Shown in pieces: positions 13,512-21,989 of a DNA stretch of 34,208 nucleotides. Position 1 is the first letter of the stretch; each line of letters starts with the position of its first letter. Below the pieces are notes generated by a model, which did no database searches, was not told where the DNA came from, and saw only the letters and a program-made list of their open reading frames with translations. Source of the stretch: Bryobacterales bacterium. GTDB lineage: Bacteria; Acidobacteriota; Terriglobia; Bryobacterales; Bryobacteraceae. The position numbers and the translations under genes are program-made. The stretch is from contig PLFE01000114.1 in the NCBI GenBank assembly GCA_003136675.1, forward strand, positions 11,622-45,829, in the 5' to 3' direction.

Positions 13512-15104
13512 TTAGTCCAGTTTTCCCTCGCGCGCAATCAACGCGAATAGGAAAGTGAACAGGTCGCCCTCCAGTCGCCGGCTGCGAACGATGTCCGGTT
13601 CCGCAAGTCCCTCAGGCGACTGAATTTGTTTCGCGCCCTTGAAAAGCTTCCAGAACCTCCGGCTCTTGCGTGGTTCCTGCGGCGGTTGCAGCAGGTCGTA
13701 ATCAGGGCGCAGATCGCACACGTAGACAACCTGCTCGAAAGCGCGCGGGTTCGCCTTCAACCGCTCCCGCTCCAACGCGAGAACCTGGTTGGGCTTCGCC
13801 CGCTTCCCGCCTTCAGCCCGATTGAAGTTATAGGCAAAGCAGGTCCACGGTTTTCCGTCCTCGTCGTCCAAAAGGAAACTCGGGACAATCCGCCAAGCTG
13901 AGTTTGCCAGGCGCAGGTCCATGCGGGCATAGCGATCCGCAAAGTGGATCAATTCGAGTGGACGGCCGTCAATGAGCGCTTGCACATCGGGCGCTTTCGG
14001 CTCCGTTGGGAATTGTTGGGCCAGCGCATCCCAATTCTTTTCCACGGCGTCCGACTCCGCCACAGACCAACTGATGACCGGGTAGAGAGCGTTGTCGCCT
14101 GGATTCTGGCCGACCGCGAAGAAGCCCGCCATCAGAGCGTCGTTTCGGGTACTTCCATCGGGGAATATGCACTTCACCGGCGCCCGCGACAGGCCGGAAG
14201 GGAATTTTGTCGGCGGCACTCCCTCCCCTTTTGTGACGCTCCACTCCACGCGCGTGGCAGCGAATACGGGGTTTTTTCGCCGTATCGGCGGATCTTCGAG
14301 GTAAGGGAAGAGGTCTGCAACCCACCCTGTTACGGTTCTCGTGCCGTATGCCTGGGCGGGCTTGTAAATCGCCTTCCAAAACTCGCGGTGGGGTTGCCCT
14401 TCGGCGGTACGCACGAACTCGTCCAGAATCGGCCGTAGCCGTGTCACCCACCATTCCAGGCCGTACGTCGCCAGCACCTCGACGCGCGCGCGGATGCGCT
14501 GCCAGTCCTCGCAAGTGCCTTCGAGGGTGATTTCTGGAATCCCGCAAATGAACCTCATGTGATATTCGAAATATCTCTGATAGGTGTCCAGAAGAACCAC
14601 TTCGCTGGCCGCCCGGATGGTGGGAGTTGTGGTTGAGAAGTCACAGACCAACGTCTCGTGCAGCACCGGGTCGGAGAACTCGCAGACCTGAGCCGACAAG
14701 CCGGAAATCGCATCCGCGTAATCGGAGGATTTCACCGTCAGCAACCGCTTGCCTGCGTGCGCCACCATCCGGGAACGGAGCAACTCCGCATTCTCGTTGA
14801 CGTGGTGTCCGAATCCTTGCGCGATGACCAGCCAGATGCTGTCCGGCGATAGAATCAACGGGCGATGCTCGCTAAAAGCCAGGTGGACTGCTTCGATGAG
14901 CCCGTGCAGGTACCGGGGACTCCTCCAGTCCGAGGCGATTTTGGACGCCACCACCTGCCGGTCGTGCTCCGGCATTACGATAAAGGCACGGCCGGCGCGG
15001 CATTCAAAGGCCTTGCCAAGGCTATCCATCGGCAGCGCCTCCGCGGCCGGCGTAACGTCATCGACGGGGAATTTTATCCCCCGCTCCGTCCTCTGAAGGA
15101 TCAC
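13512..15104 (-). CDS. DUF4419 protein
   Basis: This 530-residue protein is a good match to DUF4419, a family known mainly from fungi and scattered bacteria. The diagnostic block is HRPLILSPDSIWLVIAQGFG followed by HHVNENAELLRSRMVAHAGK (about 80-118). Later come FSTTTPTIRAASEVVLLDTYQ, YFEYHMRFICGIPEITLEGT, the WQRIRARVEVLATYGLEWWVTRLRPIL region and a FFAVGQ segment near 330. It has no signal peptide or membrane segment, so it is cytoplasmic; the activity is unknown. The start is a GTG at 15104; an internal ATG 25 codons later is possible. The transcript converges on the repressor gene with a 1-bp gap. It lies 47 bp downstream of the LamG-like gene on the same strand. Confidence 0.85.
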   Translation of the reverse strand: MILQRTERGIKFPVDDVTPAAEALPMDSLGKAFECRAGRAFIVMPEHDRQVVASKIASDWRSPRYLHGLIEAVHLAFSEHRPLILSPDSIWLVIAQGFGHHVNENAELLRSRMVAHAGKRLLTVKSSDYADAISGLSAQVCEFSDPVLHETLVCDFSTTTPTIRAASEVVLLDTYQRYFEYHMRFICGIPEITLEGTCEDWQRIRARVEVLATYGLEWWVTRLRPILDEFVRTAEGQPHREFWKAIYKPAQAYGTRTVTGWVADLFPYLEDPPIRRKNPVFAATRVEWSVTKGEGVPPTKFPSGLSRAPVKCIFPDGSTRNDALMAGFFAVGQNPGDNALYPVISWSVAESDAVEKNWDALAQQFPTEPKAPDVQALIDGRPLELIHFADRYARMDLRLANSAWRIVPSFLLDDEDGKPWTCFAYNFNRAEGGKRAKPNQVLALERERLKANPRAFEQVVYVCDLRPDYDLLQPPQEPRKSRRFWKLFKGAKQIQSPEGLAEPDIVRSRRLEGDLFTFLFALIAREGKLD

Positions 15105-15151
15105 TTGTCATTCCCGTCTTTCCGCCGCTCGACGGCTTGAGTCCCAGTGAG

Positions 15152-15790
15152 TCAGTTCTTCTTATCGATGCGGAAGTTATCGAAGTAAGCGACCGTGTCT
15201 CCGCGCGTCCAGACCCCGCTTTTGCCCGGCTTCTGCAGAGTGGAATCCTCCGTTTCGATCAGCTTGCGATGTCCGAAGAATAACATCACCTTGGGTCCGC
15301 GGAAACGCACTTTCAGCAGGTTCCACTCATGATCGTCAATGCGGTGCGGCACCGAGGCGTGACCCAGCACGGAAATGCGTTGGTCCTGCTTCTTGAAGAT
15401 GCCGACGCTATCGCGATCCGCGCTCGCCACGGCGAAGTAGTAATTTCCGCTGTCCTGGAATCTCCAGACTACGCCGGCGGTCTGTTCGAACTTGCCGGAG
15501 ACAATCTTCAGGTCGACGCTGATTTCACCATCTTTGCAATAGCTCTTGTCGAACAGAGCGACGCTGGAATCGCGGTGGCCGCGCAGAGGCGTTTCCTGGG
15601 CGAGGACGTTGGGGCGGCTCGGGGCGGTCCGGTCCGCCTTCACGAGCCAGTGGGCGCCCGCCTTGGCATCGGTCGAGACGATGCTCCAGTTCGGAGGCAG
15701 GGCACCCGGCCGCAAGGCGTCGAAATTAGCGGATTCCACGCTGCCAAACGTGAACCCAAACGCAAGGAACATCCCCAGTAAAGACCGCAC
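15152..15790 (-). CDS. Secreted LamG/DUF1080-like lectin-fold protein
   Basis: This 212-residue exported protein begins VRSLLGMFLAFGFTFGSVESA, a signal peptide, from a GTG at 15790 preceded by AAGG at a 5-nt spacing. The mature part has a concanavalin-like sandwich pattern: FDALRPGALPPNWSIVST, then DGEISVDLKIVSGKFEQTAGVVW, GNYYFAVASADRDSVGIFKK, HEWNLLKVRFRGPKVMLFFG and GDTVAYFDNFRI at the end. These strands are typical of DUF1080 or family-16-like proteins that bind or cleave glycans. No catalytic residue can be named. The gene diverges from the ornithine cyclodeaminase-like gene with 65 bp between starts. Confidence 0.78.
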   Translation of the reverse strand: MRSLLGMFLAFGFTFGSVESANFDALRPGALPPNWSIVSTDAKAGAHWLVKADRTAPSRPNVLAQETPLRGHRDSSVALFDKSYCKDGEISVDLKIVSGKFEQTAGVVWRFQDSGNYYFAVASADRDSVGIFKKQDQRISVLGHASVPHRIDDHEWNLLKVRFRGPKVMLFFGHRKLIETEDSTLQKPGKSGVWTRGDTVAYFDNFRIDKKN

Positions 15791-15800
15791 AGATACCTTA

Positions 15801-15817
15801 TCCGTTAGTCTAGCGGA
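15801..15817. promoter_or_regulatory. Imperfect palindrome between divergent starts
   Basis: TCCGTTAG and CTAGCGGA flank a single T; 7 of 8 positions are complementary. It lies in the 65-bp gap between two divergent starts, so it may be an operator, but there is no other support. Confidence 0.3.
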
Positions 15818-15855
15818 GTTCAGCGAAGCCGCTCGCTCAGCTAAACTGACCATTA

Positions 15856-17070
15856 ATGCAATTCCATGAAGTCGTGGAGACCGAAGGCCACCTGATCGAC
15901 TCGCATTTGATGGAGGAGATCTTCGACAAAGTCGTCGAGTACCAGGGCCGCTTCGAAGTGGAGCAGTTCCGGATCGGGCGCACCAACAGCGACGCCTCGT
16001 ACCTGCGCCTCAAAGTCGAAACGCCGGATCAGGGTTCTATGGAGCACCTGCTGCAGCAGCTTCTGAACCTCGGCTGCTCGCCTCTCGACCACTCCGACGC
16101 GCTGTTGAAACAGATCGAGCGGGATTGCTGCGCCCCGGAGGATTTTTACTCCACGACGAATCACCGGACGCTGGTGCGCCATAACCAGCAGTGGGTGGAA
16201 GTAGAGAAGCAGCGGATGGATGCGCTGGTGGTGGTGAGCGGCGGACAGGCGGAGTGCCGGCGCCTGCGCGACATCAAAGCCGGAGACATGGTGGTGGCCG
16301 GCATGCGCGGCATCCGCGTGATCCCGGAATCGAAGGAGCGCGATCGCATGGCTTTTGCGTTCATGTCGAACGGAATCTCTTCGGAGCGGCAAGTGGAAAC
16401 GGCGGTGAAGCAGACCGCCGCTCTGATGCAGCACGCGCGGGAAGAAGGCAAGCGAATCGTGGTGGTGGCGGGCCCTGTAGTGGTGCACACGGGCGGCGGA
16501 CGGGGACTGGCTGAACTGATCCGGCACGGGTGGGTTTCGGCTCTATTGAGCGGCAATGCCCTAGGAGTTCACGATGCGGAGGCGGCGATTCTGGGCACCA
16601 GCCTGGGCGTGCGGCAGACCGATGGGCGGCAGGAAGAGCACGGCCACCGCAACCACATGCGGGCCATCAACGCGATCTTCAACGCGGGAGGGATTCGGGG
16701 CGCGGTGGAAGACGGCACGCTCCGGAGCGGCATCCTGTTTGAGTGCGTGCGTCACAGCGTGCCTTTCGTACTGGCGGGGAGTCTGCGGGACGACGGTCCG
16801 CTGCCCGACACGATCACGGATATGAATGCCGCGCAGGATGCTTACGCGGAACAACTGAAAGGCGCGGGGGTGGTGCTGTGCCTGGGGTCCATGCTGCACT
16901 CGATTGCGGTGGGAAATATGCTTCCGGGCTGGGTGAAAATCGTGTGCGTCGATATCAATCCCGCCGTGGCTACGAAAGTGAGCGACCGGGGTACCGGGCA
17001 GGCCGTGGGCATTGTGACCGATGTGGGGCTTTTCCTGAATCTGCTGCCGGCCGAGTTGCTGAATAAATAA
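15856..17070 (+). CDS. TIGR00300 / ArgZ-type ornithine cyclodeaminase-like protein
   Basis: This 404-residue cytoplasmic protein is of the LOR/SDH bifunctional family (TIGR00300, COG1915). Known relatives include the archaeal NAD-dependent ornithine cyclodeaminase and the C-terminal part of cyanobacterial ArgZ/AgrE, which convert ornithine to proline. An N-terminal LOR-type domain (about 1-95) starts FHEVVETEGHLIDSHLMEEIFD. The central and C-terminal parts hold a Rossmann-like fold with VVVAGPVVVHTGGGRGLAELI, SALLSGNALGVHDAEAAILGTSLG, HRNHMRAINAI and VVLCLGSMLHSIAVGNMLP. The substrate here is inferred from family. It is 4 bp upstream of queF, so the two share a transcript, although the pathways are unrelated. 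Confidence 0.82.
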   Translation: MQFHEVVETEGHLIDSHLMEEIFDKVVEYQGRFEVEQFRIGRTNSDASYLRLKVETPDQGSMEHLLQQLLNLGCSPLDHSDALLKQIERDCCAPEDFYSTTNHRTLVRHNQQWVEVEKQRMDALVVVSGGQAECRRLRDIKAGDMVVAGMRGIRVIPESKERDRMAFAFMSNGISSERQVETAVKQTAALMQHAREEGKRIVVVAGPVVVHTGGGRGLAELIRHGWVSALLSGNALGVHDAEAAILGTSLGVRQTDGRQEEHGHRNHMRAINAIFNAGGIRGAVEDGTLRSGILFECVRHSVPFVLAGSLRDDGPLPDTITDMNAAQDAYAEQLKGAGVVLCLGSMLHSIAVGNMLPGWVKIVCVDINPAVATKVSDRGTGQAVGIVTDVGLFLNLLPAELLNK

Positions 17071-17074
17071 ACCA

Positions 17075-17476
17075 ATGAAGAAGTCTTATACAGACAAGGA
17101 AGCCGCGGCGGGCATTGATGCAGCGCTGCCCGAGATCGAGACCTGGCGCAACCAGTTCCCGGGTTACGAGATTGAGATCAAGATCCCCGAGTTCACATCG
17201 GTTTGCCCGAAGACCGGGCTACCGGATTTTGGCTCTCTCACATTAACCTACGTCCCCGATCAGCTTTGCCTGGAACTGAAGTCTTTCAAGATGTACACTC
17301 TGGCCTACCGCAATCTGGGGATTTTCTACGAGAACGTTGTGAACCGCTTTCTGGCGGACGTGGTGAAGGCAGTGAAGCCGGTTTCGGCGACGCTGATGGG
17401 TGAGTTCACGCCCAGGGGCGGGTTGCATTCCAGGATTACGGCTAAGTACGCTGGAAGGTCGAAACGTGCCCGCTGA
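17075..17476 (+). CDS. queF: NADPH-dependent 7-cyano-7-deazaguanine reductase
   Basis: This 133-residue type I (unimodular) QueF reduces preQ0 to preQ1 in queuosine biosynthesis, in the cytoplasm. It shows the tunnelling-fold signatures FTSVCPKTGLPDFGSL, with the catalytic Cys at 44 and Asp at 51, and the QueF motif ELKSFKMYTLAYRN at 68-81, followed by HSRITAKY near the end. Length is normal. It starts 4 bp after the upstream stop with no Shine-Dalgarno, so it probably depends on coupled translation. Its stop lies within the first codons of the methyltransferase gene (11-bp overlap). No other queuosine genes are in the window. Confidence 0.95.
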   Translation: MKKSYTDKEAAAGIDAALPEIETWRNQFPGYEIEIKIPEFTSVCPKTGLPDFGSLTLTYVPDQLCLELKSFKMYTLAYRNLGIFYENVVNRFLADVVKAVKPVSATLMGEFTPRGGLHSRITAKYAGRSKRAR

Positions 17477-18917
17477 CGACTTACAAGGAGCCGAAATTGC
17501 CGAGCTTCTAAATGAAGTGAAGCAGCGGGTGCGGTCACGCTATCCCGCGGCCAGTGTTCCGGTGGAAAGACCCGGAGCGGCCCCGATTCTGGTTCCGCTA
17601 GCCAATCTGATGCCGCTGGTGCATGCGCGCGATGCGGCGCAGGCCAAGATGGCGGCGATTGGTTCCGTCAATCCGCGTTCGGGGGGGTTGGCCAACAAGC
17701 TGATCCAATTTTTCAAACGCGCGGTGGCGCGAGCCCTGGACTGGTTTGTACGCGATCAGGTCACTTTCAACCGCCAAACCGTGGCCTGCGTGGAAGCCGC
17801 GATGGAGGCGCTGAACGAGATGAATTCGTCGATCGCGATTCTGGCGGGGGAATTCAATGAGCGTGTCACGACGCGGCTGGATCGGGTCGACATCGCCATG
17901 CAGGATCTTATCGCGGAGGCCGGCGAACTCAAAGACGTCCGAACGCACTGGCGGGATTGGCATGTGCAGTGGGAGAAAGCCATCGCCGGGAACGAATTGC
18001 AGTTTCTGCGCGGCGTGGCCGATCTACAGACCGGTTTCTCGCACCGCGCGAACAAGATGGAATCGAACTTCCGCGATATGGTGACGGCGCAACATAGCGA
18101 CTATCTGGGCGCGCTGGATCGAACGGACATGGCGATTCAGAAGAAGCTTTGGGCGGACCTGGAGAAGATCCGTATCGAATACGACCGGCTGATCCACACG
18201 GAATTGCGGCTGATCCGGCAGCGGACTCCGGTTGCCCCCGCAGAGCCGGTTGCGGCTCCGCAAGCCGCCGCTGCTTCCCCGCTTGGTTTCGATTATGGCC
18301 GCTTCGCGGAGCGCTTTCGCGGTTCCGAGCAATACGTTCGCGCCAACCAGCAGTTCTACCTGCCTTACATGGAGGCTGCGGGAAGCGCACTGGACCTGGG
18401 CTGCGGCAGGGGCGAGTTTCTGGAACTGCTTCGGGAGCGCGGCGTGCAGGCGCGCGGCATTGAATCCAGCGCCGAAAACGTGGCGTATTGCCGGTCGAAA
18501 GGTCTGGAAGTGGAACAGGCCGATATCTTCGAGTTTCTCGCGAATCTGCCGGAACAGACCGAGGACGCGATCTTCGCTTCCCAGGTGGTGGAACATCTGG
18601 ACCCCGCGCGCCTGCCTGAGTTCGTTCGTCTCTGCGCCTCGCGTCTCAGGAAGGGCGGGTTGCTGGTTTTTGAAACTCCGAATCCGGAGTGCCTGGCTAT
18701 CTTTGCCACGCATTTCTATCTGGACCCCACACACCAGCGGCCGATCCCTTATCCTCTGTTGAGCTTCTATATGGAAGAGGCGGGGCTGGGTAAGATCGAA
18801 ATCCACCGATTTTCTCCGGCGAGGGAGAGCTTTCCCGAGATTGAGTTACTGCCGGAAGCTTTCGCGGAACGGTTTTTCGGCGGGCTGGATTACGGGATAC
18901 TTGGCTCTAAGTTATAG
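17466..18917 (+). CDS. SAM-dependent methyltransferase with long N-terminal coiled coil
   Basis: This is a 483-residue protein. Residues 1-110 are mixed, about 110-260 form a long coiled-coil-like helix (EFNERVTTRLDRVDIAMQDLI and similar). A class I Rossmann methyltransferase follows from about 285: SALDLGCGRGEFLELLRERG (motif I, about 308), RGIESSAENVAYC (motif II), FASQVVEHLDP (motif IV), LRKGGLLVFETPNPE (motif VI). The combination resembles polysaccharide chain-terminating methyltransferases of the WbdD kind, with the coiled coil on the other side. Capping of a surface glycan is a reasonable guess only. The GTG at 17466 is preceded by GGAAGG at 7 nt, a clear start; the frame open from 17400 has no use. 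Confidence 0.83.
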   Translation: MPADDLQGAEIAELLNEVKQRVRSRYPAASVPVERPGAAPILVPLANLMPLVHARDAAQAKMAAIGSVNPRSGGLANKLIQFFKRAVARALDWFVRDQVTFNRQTVACVEAAMEALNEMNSSIAILAGEFNERVTTRLDRVDIAMQDLIAEAGELKDVRTHWRDWHVQWEKAIAGNELQFLRGVADLQTGFSHRANKMESNFRDMVTAQHSDYLGALDRTDMAIQKKLWADLEKIRIEYDRLIHTELRLIRQRTPVAPAEPVAAPQAAAASPLGFDYGRFAERFRGSEQYVRANQQFYLPYMEAAGSALDLGCGRGEFLELLRERGVQARGIESSAENVAYCRSKGLEVEQADIFEFLANLPEQTEDAIFASQVVEHLDPARLPEFVRLCASRLRKGGLLVFETPNPECLAIFATHFYLDPTHQRPIPYPLLSFYMEEAGLGKIEIHRFSPARESFPEIELLPEAFAERFFGGLDYGILGSKL

Positions 18918-18923
18918 GAATTC

Positions 18924-21900
18924 TTAGGGAATACGCAGATTTCCCGATGCGTAGTAATGCACCGCCGGTGTGACGACCAAAGACAAAACCATCGACGCCG
19001 CGATTCCTCCAATCACCGCGATGGCCAAAGGCTGCAGCATCTGCGAGCCTGCGCCGATGGCCAGTGAAAGCGGAATCATGCCGGCCACCGTAGCCAGCGC
19101 CGTCATCAGGATGGGGCGCAAACGGCGTTCCCCCGCCTGGATCATCGCCTTGCGTGCGGTGGAACCTTCCATCCGATAGCGTTGATCCGCATCCAGCAAC
19201 AGGATGCCGTTCTTGGCCACGATGCCGATCACCATGATCAGCCCCATGAAAGACGACAGGTTGAAGGTTGTCCTGGTCACAAATAGTGCGAAGAACACTC
19301 CCGATGTCGATAGCAATGCGGACGAAAGAATCGCGATCGGCGCGGCGAACGTGCGGAACTCCAGCAGGAGCACGATAAATACCAGGACCACGGCGAGGGC
19401 CAGCACGATCAACAGGTCGTGAAAAGACTTCTGCTGTTCCGCATACGTGCCGCCATAGACGACGCGAATGGCCTGCGGGACGTGCAGATCCCGAACGGCC
19501 CGCTGCACGGCGGCGATGCCCGCACCGAGGTTGGTGCCTTCCAGGCGGCCGGTGACAGCAATATCGCGCTGCAGATTTTCGCGAAGAATCTCGGTCTGAC
19601 CGGGTAACTCGGTCAGGCTGGCCAGCGCGCCCAACGTGGACGCGCGGCCGGTGGAACTGACTAACAAGGTCTGGCGCACGCTATCGAGCGATCCGCGCGT
19701 GGATGGTGGAAAGCGCACGCGGAGCGTATAGGAGTGATCGCTCACTACGATTGGTGTCGTGGATGGTTCGCCCTGCAGGATGGCGCTGGCGTCGAGTTCC
19801 ACTTCCTGCGAGGTAAATCCAGACCGCGCGGACGCCTGGGGATCCACGTTGAACACCACGGCCGGTCCGCTGATGGTGTTCTCGATGCCGTTTTTGACAT
19901 CCACGACGCCCGGAATGGGCTTGATGGCGTCGGCGACTTTCGGCCCCCACTGTTTCAAGAGCGCGGCATTGGGCGAAAACAGCTTCACCTCGATGGGATC
20001 CGGCGAGTTCGTGAGATCGCCGATCATGTCCTGCAGCACCTGGGCGAATTCGATATCGAGCACGGGATAGGCCTGGGTGACTTGCGCGCGCACGTCGGCA
20101 ATCACCTCTTCGACGCCGCGGTCACGTTTGGGTTTCAGCTTCACGGAGAAGTCGCCCCGATTGGCTTCCGTGACCGCGGCAAGACCCAATTGCAGACCCG
20201 TGCGGCGCGCGGTGCTTTCCACTTCCGGCACCTTCGCCAGAATCCTTTCCACGCCCGAGAGCACCTGGTTCGTATCATCGAGCGAAGCGCCCGCGGGCAT
20301 GAGGTAATCCAGCACGAAGCTGCCCTCATCCATTTCGGGCAGCAGGTCTGAACCGATTGAGCGGTAGCAGAGAAACGAGGCGCAGATGAGGAGCAAAGCG
20401 CAGGCGCCGAACACCCAGGGGCGATCGAGCACCAGGTTGATCATTCGCTCGTAGACGCGGACGGAACGGTTCATCAGCTTCGATTCCGCCTCGGCGTGCG
20501 CGCCGGTATCGCGGAGCAGGAAAAAACTCAGAGCGGGGGTCCATGTGAGGGCCAGCGCGAGCGATGTGAGCAACGCAATTCCCACCGTAATCGCCAACGC
20601 GCGAAAGAATGTGCCGTTCACCCCGGTGACGCTGATCATGGGCAGGAACACCACAATCGGAGTGATGGTGGAACCCACCAGCGGCACGCGAATCTCGCGA
20701 AGCGCGCTCGAGACGGCTTCTCCGCGAGACTGGCCGCTCTGGCGGTGAAGCACGATGTTTTCGACGACGACGATGGCATCGTCAATGACCAGGCCCACCG
20801 CGGCAGCCAGTCCACCGAGCGTCATCAGATTGAAGGTTTGGCCGAATGCGCGGAGGGCGATACAGGTGATCGCGATGGTGGCGGGGATGACGAGTCCGGC
20901 CACCACCGAACTGCCCCAGTCCCGCAGGAAGAGCACGAGAATGGCGGCGGCGAGGACGAGCCCGACAAGGATGGCGTCGCGCACGCTGCTGATGGACCCT
21001 TCGACCACATCCGATTGGTCGTAGAACGAGCTGATCCGTACTCCTTTTGGAAGCGACGCGCGGATCTGTTCGAGTTCCGCGTGAACCGCGTTCGCCACTC
21101 CCACTGTGTTGCTGTCGGGCTGACGGAAGACGTTAATCAGCACCGCGGGCTTCCCGTTCGCAGTGACCGTGGTGTACACCGGCTCGACCGAGCGCGACAC
21201 CCGGGCCACATCGCCGATGCGCACCGGCAGCCCCGCGGGAGTTAGTTTGAGAACAATATTGCCGATCTCGCTGGGAGTGGTGGTCTGTCCACTCACCAGC
21301 GCGAGAACGAGTTGGTGCCGGTTCTCGAGTAAGCCGGGTGAATCGATCAGATTGCTGCGAGAGACCGAATCCAGAATACCGGCGACGGTGACTTGCGTTT
21401 CGAGGAGCTTGGCTGGATCGGGCTCGATCTGAAACTCGGGAACCTGCCCGCCCTGCACCACAATATTCGAGACGCCGGGCAGACGATTGAGGCGCGGCTT
21501 GATGTCATAAGTCGCGGTTTCCCAAAGCCTGGTCTGCGGGATGGTGGATGAAGTAAGGCTATAGCCCAGGATCGGGAATGCAGCGAACGTAAGCCGGCTT
21601 GCGGTGATCTTGGCCGTGGGCGGGAGGGAACTCTGGGCGCGGGCGAGCGCTGCGTTCACCAGGTTTAGCGTCTGGAACATATCCACATTCCAGTTGAAAA
21701 ACAGATTGATCTCAGCCGATCCACGAGAGGTGGTAGAGCGTACCGAGTCTAGCCCGGGCACCGTATTGGCGGCCTCTTCCAGAGGACGTGTCACCGTGAC
21801 CTGCATCTGATCGATCGGCATGACGCCGTTGTCGACGCCGACTACGATGCGAGGAAAGTTGGTGTCCGGGAAAACGGAGACGGGAATCGTGGTGGCAAGA

Positions 21901-21989
21901 TAAGTTCCCAGCACCATGAGGGCAAGGACGATGAAGATAATCGGCTTGCCGAAGCGCCCGCTCCAGTGCTCCTCGCCGGATGCGGTCAT
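18924..21989 (-). CDS. RND efflux pump inner-membrane permease (HAE1-type)
   Basis: This 1021-residue permease of a tripartite proton-driven efflux system has the standard layout. TM1 is at the start (PIIFIVLALMVLGTYLATTIP), then a first periplasmic loop, TM2-6, a second loop and TM7-12. TM4 carries the proton-relay Asp pair in GLVIDDAIVVVENI. The CzcA-type metal-pump motif is not seen, so organic substrates (drugs, lipids, phenolics) are more likely than metals. The opening residues MTASGEEHWSG are soluble. It overlaps the adaptor stop by 4 bp (ATGA) and is the last gene of the set. It converges on the methyltransferase gene with a 6-bp gap. Substrate cannot be told from sequence. Confidence 0.95.
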   Translation of the reverse strand: MTASGEEHWSGRFGKPIIFIVLALMVLGTYLATTIPVSVFPDTNFPRIVVGVDNGVMPIDQMQVTVTRPLEEAANTVPGLDSVRSTTSRGSAEINLFFNWNVDMFQTLNLVNAALARAQSSLPPTAKITASRLTFAAFPILGYSLTSSTIPQTRLWETATYDIKPRLNRLPGVSNIVVQGGQVPEFQIEPDPAKLLETQVTVAGILDSVSRSNLIDSPGLLENRHQLVLALVSGQTTTPSEIGNIVLKLTPAGLPVRIGDVARVSRSVEPVYTTVTANGKPAVLINVFRQPDSNTVGVANAVHAELEQIRASLPKGVRISSFYDQSDVVEGSISSVRDAILVGLVLAAAILVLFLRDWGSSVVAGLVIPATIAITCIALRAFGQTFNLMTLGGLAAAVGLVIDDAIVVVENIVLHRQSGQSRGEAVSSALREIRVPLVGSTITPIVVFLPMISVTGVNGTFFRALAITVGIALLTSLALALTWTPALSFFLLRDTGAHAEAESKLMNRSVRVYERMINLVLDRPWVFGACALLLICASFLCYRSIGSDLLPEMDEGSFVLDYLMPAGASLDDTNQVLSGVERILAKVPEVESTARRTGLQLGLAAVTEANRGDFSVKLKPKRDRGVEEVIADVRAQVTQAYPVLDIEFAQVLQDMIGDLTNSPDPIEVKLFSPNAALLKQWGPKVADAIKPIPGVVDVKNGIENTISGPAVVFNVDPQASARSGFTSQEVELDASAILQGEPSTTPIVVSDHSYTLRVRFPPSTRGSLDSVRQTLLVSSTGRASTLGALASLTELPGQTEILRENLQRDIAVTGRLEGTNLGAGIAAVQRAVRDLHVPQAIRVVYGGTYAEQQKSFHDLLIVLALAVVLVFIVLLLEFRTFAAPIAILSSALLSTSGVFFALFVTRTTFNLSSFMGLIMVIGIVAKNGILLLDADQRYRMEGSTARKAMIQAGERRLRPILMTALATVAGMIPLSLAIGAGSQMLQPLAIAVIGGIAASMVLSLVVTPAVHYYASGNLRIP

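Noticed and set aside
20496..21245. 249-residue open frame opposite the RND permease
   Set aside because: His/Arg/Asp-rich composition typical of antisense to hydrophobic membrane-protein codons in GC-rich DNA; no start signal.
18924..21989. CusA/CzcA heavy-metal efflux permease
   Set aside because: TM4 has the GLVIDDAIVVVEN form of HAE1-type pumps and lacks the metal-pump variant; the adaptor shows no metal-binding His/Met cluster.
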